Assembly: GCA_002749535.1 (NCBI GenBank)
Contig: MZZL01000081.1
Location: forward strand, 1 to 11,631
Direction: 5' to 3'
Length of the DNA: 11,631 nucleotides
Source: Apophysomyces variabilis
Lineage: Eukaryota; Mucoromycota; Mucoromycetes; Mucorales; Mucoraceae
Shown: positions 8,874-11,631 of the stretch, piece after piece
Position numbering within the stretch: the first letter of the stretch is position 1
How the letters are laid out: the number at the start of each line of letters is the position of its first letter
Made by a program: the position numbers and the translations under genes
Notes under the pieces: generated by a model
Database searches by the model: none
Told to the model about the DNA's origin: nothing
What the model saw: only the letters and a program-made list of their open reading frames with translations

Positions 8874-8917
8874 AAAGGGAAGGAGAAAAAGGAGGAAAAA
8901 AAAAGAGAAGAGAGAAG
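8874..8917 (+). repeat. 44-nt uninterrupted polypurine tract
   Basis: Only A and G occur over 44 bases. It lies downstream of the LRR stop codon, so in that transcript it would be a C/U-only tract in the 3' UTR, a possible binding site for pyrimidine-tract proteins. It is not a mirror repeat that I can confirm. Confidence 0.6.
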
Positions 8918-9088
8918 TTTGAGACTGCCTGCTCAAAAGAAGTGGTACACAGAATGGATTATTTTTGTTTTTTTTTGCTTTGTTTTGTACACAAATAAAG
9001 AGTTTAAACAGAAATTGGGGAGGGTAAAAAGGGTAAGTATGAGAAAAAAGAAGAAGGGAATAAAGAAACACAGACATACACATACAAA

Positions 9089-10891
9089 CTATTCGTCAAG
9101 TCGTTGCGGTCGTTTGAGTTTGGTGGTTAGACTTAGGAACCCAGACTGATTCCTATTCATAACCTTTTGTAAACGTTGTGGTCGCCATTTGGATAGTTTT
9201 TGTGATGCATCATCGTCTTCCATTGTGGAAACACTGCTTTCGATTCCTGGTACGGATGGAATAGGTCGTGCTCTTCGAAGTATAAATCGTTCAGTTGACT
9301 GTTTCGATAGCTTGGGTAAATTCGGTCGACGAGGTGCTCGTAAACGACAATTGCTCTGACCATGACTGAACATGCTTAATAAACGTTCATTTTCATCGGT
9401 CCAATGTGCCGCACAAAGTCGGTATTCTAAGGGTATGATGGTTTCTGCTTTTTCAACAAAACGTCCACGACGTACAAAAGATTCGAAATAAGGCCCATGA
9501 CATGATGAACATGGTTTTGCCGATGCTATATAATCCACCATGGGTTCTGGAAGCTGACTTGTATCGATTTGATGTCGAATGACTGTACGAGCGCAAAGTT
9601 CCATGAGCGTTGGTGGATCATGTGATAATTCGTAAAAGAGTTCCGTTTCCAAAGGACATGCTTCGAGTCGTAGACGGCGTAAAAGTGGTAATTGTGACAT
9701 TTCGGCGGGTAAAACACGTATGGGGTTGTATGAGATGTCCATGGATGCCAAGTTGCTCATACTTGCAATTTCTGTAGGTAATTGTGCAAGCTGATTGCTC
9801 GTTAACGTCATTGTCTGGAGTTTTTTAAGATAGCCAATGCAAGGCGTGATCGTGTTTAAGAGGTTGTGTGACACATCCAGTTCGGTGAGTGATGTCAGGT
9901 AACCGATAGTATGAGGTAAGTCGGTGAGTTGATTACGCGCAATGGATAATTCTTCAAGATGGTGTAAATACCCAATGGCGTCTGGAAGACTTGTCAATTG
10001 ATTTCTCGACCTATTCAATTCGAAATAATATATTTTTTATTTTTTTATATGTCGGTGTCAGCATCGTCTCCTTATCATTTGCCACCTGCACGCGATCGTT
10101 CCGATTCCCCTCACTCTCACACCAACCCACACACACTTTTTTTTTCTTTTGGTTGGCTTTTTTCTTCGCTCCGTCACCCCTCTTTTCTTTCTTCGGCCAC
10201 CATTTCTTTTTTGTTCTTCCCCTATGTCCTAACTCTATCATCTCCAAAAAATTCCACCTTTTCCCCTTACAGGCCAGCATACCGCCAAGCTAAGTACCTT
10301 TATGCTGGACAAGTATACATCATCCTTCTCCCCCCATCCCAACTGCCCTTTGCCTCCCTCATTTGGAGCGGAAAAAGAAACTTACAAGTCTAGTTTTCTA
10401 ATCATTGTCAACAATCCAATGTTGTTGCTAAGACTGCCTAATGATTGTAAAGACATATCGACATGTTGCATGGATGGGTCATCTGATATTCGTGCTGCAT
10501 CTGCAAATGTGAATCGTTTGCCGATTTCTGTGGGTCGGCCTTCGGTGGTTATGCGCGCCGGGCGCAGACGGTCATCGTAATAAGTGTTGTCGACGTAAGC
10601 GAAATCTTTGGCTAATTTATCGTCGTCATCGCTTGCGTAGCCCGAGTCAGACCGTTCAAAGTGTTCCCGTACAGTGTGTATCGAGAGTTGAGAAGGATAT
10701 GCTAAAGAAGAGCTTGAGGATTCAGGTTGTTGTTCAAATAGTTGAGGCGGTGGCGGAGAGCCAAAGCCATAGAATTCAGGATGTGAGAGAATGAAGTCGT
10801 CTTCGTATGCATCGGCTGGTGCGTCATGGACAGTGGTTGTAGCATGACCAAAAGTGAACGTTTCTTGAGCCTTACTAGTCCCTTGGCCCAT
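9089..10891 (-). CDS. Leucine-rich-repeat protein, LRRC58-like, with N-myristoylation signal
   Basis: Two exons, 10891-10386 and 10010-9089, joined by a 375-nt intron (TT|GTAAGT ... AATAG|GTCG, phase 2), give 475 residues. The join restores an LRR split inside LDLSRNQLTSLP, so it is secure. The N-terminus MGQGTSK fits the myristoylation signal (Gly2, Ser6, Lys7), suggesting membrane attachment. Residues ~8-135 are acidic, Ser/Pro-rich and probably disordered. A degenerate LRR (141-160) precedes five 23-residue repeats (161-275) and a partial sixth. Then come PTLMELCARTVI and CSSCHGPYF, with C336/C339 and C368/H371 (RLCAAHW) in a CxxC-x28-CxxH pattern that could bind zinc. This C-terminal block resembles, from memory, animal LRRC58 (LLELAxRTI ... 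C..C.GVYFD ... YLC). The tail (about 390-475) is basic. An intracellular scaffold or ubiquitin-ligase adaptor role is inferred from LRRC58 only; the ligand is unknown. Confidence 0.88.
10011..10385 (-). other. Unusually long, purine-rich intron of the LRR gene
   Basis: At 375 nt it is four to seven times longer than the other introns in this window. In the sense direction it is strongly A/G-rich over most of its length, the reverse of the usual U-rich bias. GCTGAC at 10062-10057 is a plausible branch site about 45 nt before the acceptor. Retention would stop translation immediately (TAA within GTAAGT) and give a 169-residue myristoylated fragment without the LRR array. Confidence 0.7.
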
Positions 10892-10943
10892 AGTATAAAG
10901 TAAAAAGGAAAAATAAAGAAGGGAAAAACAATGAACTTAGGGC

Positions 10944-10988
10944 GAAAGAGAGAGAGATACAAAGAGAGAGAGAAAGAGAGAGAGAGAA
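10944..10988 (+). repeat. GA/CT microsatellite in the LRR gene leader
   Basis: An imperfect (GA)n tract lies 53-97 nt upstream of the LRR start codon. In the gene's direction it is (CT)n. CT-rich blocks just before the start codon are common in fungal promoters and mark transcription start regions. Confidence 0.7.
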
Positions 10989-11010
10989 CACCTGTTTCTC
11001 TACGTTTTCA

Positions 11011-11019
11011 GGGGAGGGG
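11011..11019 (-). promoter_or_regulatory. C-rich, stress-element-like site upstream of the LRR gene
   Basis: The minus strand reads CCCCTCCCC about 120 nt upstream of the LRR ATG. It includes CCCCT, the core of the yeast stress-response element. A single short match in a simple-sequence region is weak evidence for regulation. Confidence 0.2.
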
Positions 11020-11141
11020 TTTAAAAACAAATGTAAGTAAAATATCCAAATGAGGAGTTGGCTATTTTTGGATATTTCCAAGCCGAAAGCTCACTCACTC
11101 ATTCTACTCTTTGTCGGCCAATTCGTCCTTGGTGCTTGTTC

Positions 11142-11174
11142 TTGTTATTATTGTTATTATTATTGTTGTTGTTG
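11142..11174 (+). repeat. (TTR)n trinucleotide microsatellite
   Basis: Eleven consecutive TTA or TTG units. This is simple-sequence DNA upstream of the LRR gene, and the Tyr/Cys or Leu runs in the overlapping frames are artefacts of it. The rest of 11020-11516 shows no gene; a T12-like run occurs at about 11380-11391. Confidence 0.75.
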
Positions 11175-11516
11175 TCGCTTCATATCACACTATCTTATTT
11201 TAAGAGCAATGATTATCTACTACTTTGTTATGATCATTATAAAATAGATTTCTTCTTATCTAAAGATTCCAGTGAAAGGACGAAAGCAAAAGAGAAACAA
11301 GGAAAAGTAAAGCTTTCAGCCTCCTTTTTTAGATAAAGTATTAACCGGATGATGACAATAACCTTATCAGCAACCACCTTTTTTTTTTTTTACATAAACT
11401 TAGTTGCGTGGATCGGCATTAGCACAGTAAAAGAAAAAAGGTCCGCCGGAATCAAATTATTGATTGCATGTCAATGCAGCTGTCAATTCAAGCCTTTGCA
11501 TGTCACATACATCGCA

Positions 11517-11630
11517 TCACGTACTCATTGTAAAGAAAAGTTGAGCGAGATTCAGCATGTCTTCAAACTTTGCCCTTGTTATTGTCTTGGAAACTGCGCT
11601 TATTATCTTGACGAATTTTTCGTATAACTT
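11517..11630 (-). CDS. Possible C-terminal end of a gene cut by the right edge
   Basis: A minus-strand frame is open from the edge to a TGA at 11517-11519, giving 37 residues (KLYEKFVKIISAVSKTITRA... ending FFTMST) with an amphipathic-helix look. It would lie upstream of the LRR gene in the same orientation, about 600 nt away. A plus-strand frame across the same bases (11349-11627) is also open and Cys-rich, so the strand is not settled. No family is recognised. Confidence 0.2.
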   Translation of the reverse strand, partial: KLYEKFVKIISAVSKTITRAKFEDMLNLAQLFFTMST

Positions 11631-11631
11631 C

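Noticed and set aside
8745..9149. 134-codon plus-strand ORF
   Set aside because: Phe/Leu then Lys/Glu runs follow from poly-T and polypurine DNA, and it overlaps the 3' end of the LRR gene on the opposite strand.
10011..10280. Lys-rich minus-strand ORF of 89 codons inside the LRR intron
   Set aside because: It is out of line with the LRR protein, low-complexity, and removed by a splice that restores the 23-residue repeat exactly.

Overview
The window looks like nuclear DNA of a filamentous fungus, most likely an early-diverging (Mucoromycota-type) lineage. The support is AT-rich intergenic DNA, mostly very short GT...AG introns (55-91 nt), secretory signal peptides, pyrimidine-rich promoter tracts and AATAAA-like poly(A) signals. 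The phylum is an inference, because no rRNA or marker gene is present. One ambiguous base (N at 388) shows that this is draft assembly.

Layout. At 1-65 there may be the last codons of a gene entering from the left. At 235-365 lies a short AT-rich element with nearly perfect 28-bp inverted ends. At 502-811 (+) a two-exon gene encodes a small secreted cysteine-rich peptide with mirror-symmetric cysteine spacing. At 974-1219 (+) is a weak ORF carrying only the first half of that cysteine pattern. At 1385-3975 (-) is the best-supported gene: a secreted polysaccharide lyase of family 8 (PL8), which I reassembled from six exons (750 residues, about family length) with Asn, His and Tyr catalytic residues in place. 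From about 4.2 to 8.7 kb there is no gene I can recognise, although a less AT-rich island at about 6.6-7.3 kb may hold exons or a decayed element. At 9089-10891 (-) is a two-exon gene for a leucine-rich-repeat protein with an N-myristoylation signal and a C-terminal Cys/His pair arrangement resembling animal LRRC58. The last 0.5 kb holds simple repeats and possibly the 3' end of another minus-strand gene.

How they fit. The PL8 lyase and the Cys-rich peptide are both predicted to be secreted, so the left third encodes extracellular products of a saprotroph or host-associated fungus. They converge (PL8 on minus, peptide on plus) and there is no sign of co-regulation. The LRR protein is intracellular and probably membrane-tethered, and unrelated to them. 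I see no operon, CRISPR array, tRNA, rRNA or intact transposase. The most interesting items are the symmetric Cys-rich peptide, the optional intron that would delete the PL8 signal peptide, and the myristoylated LRRC58-like protein.
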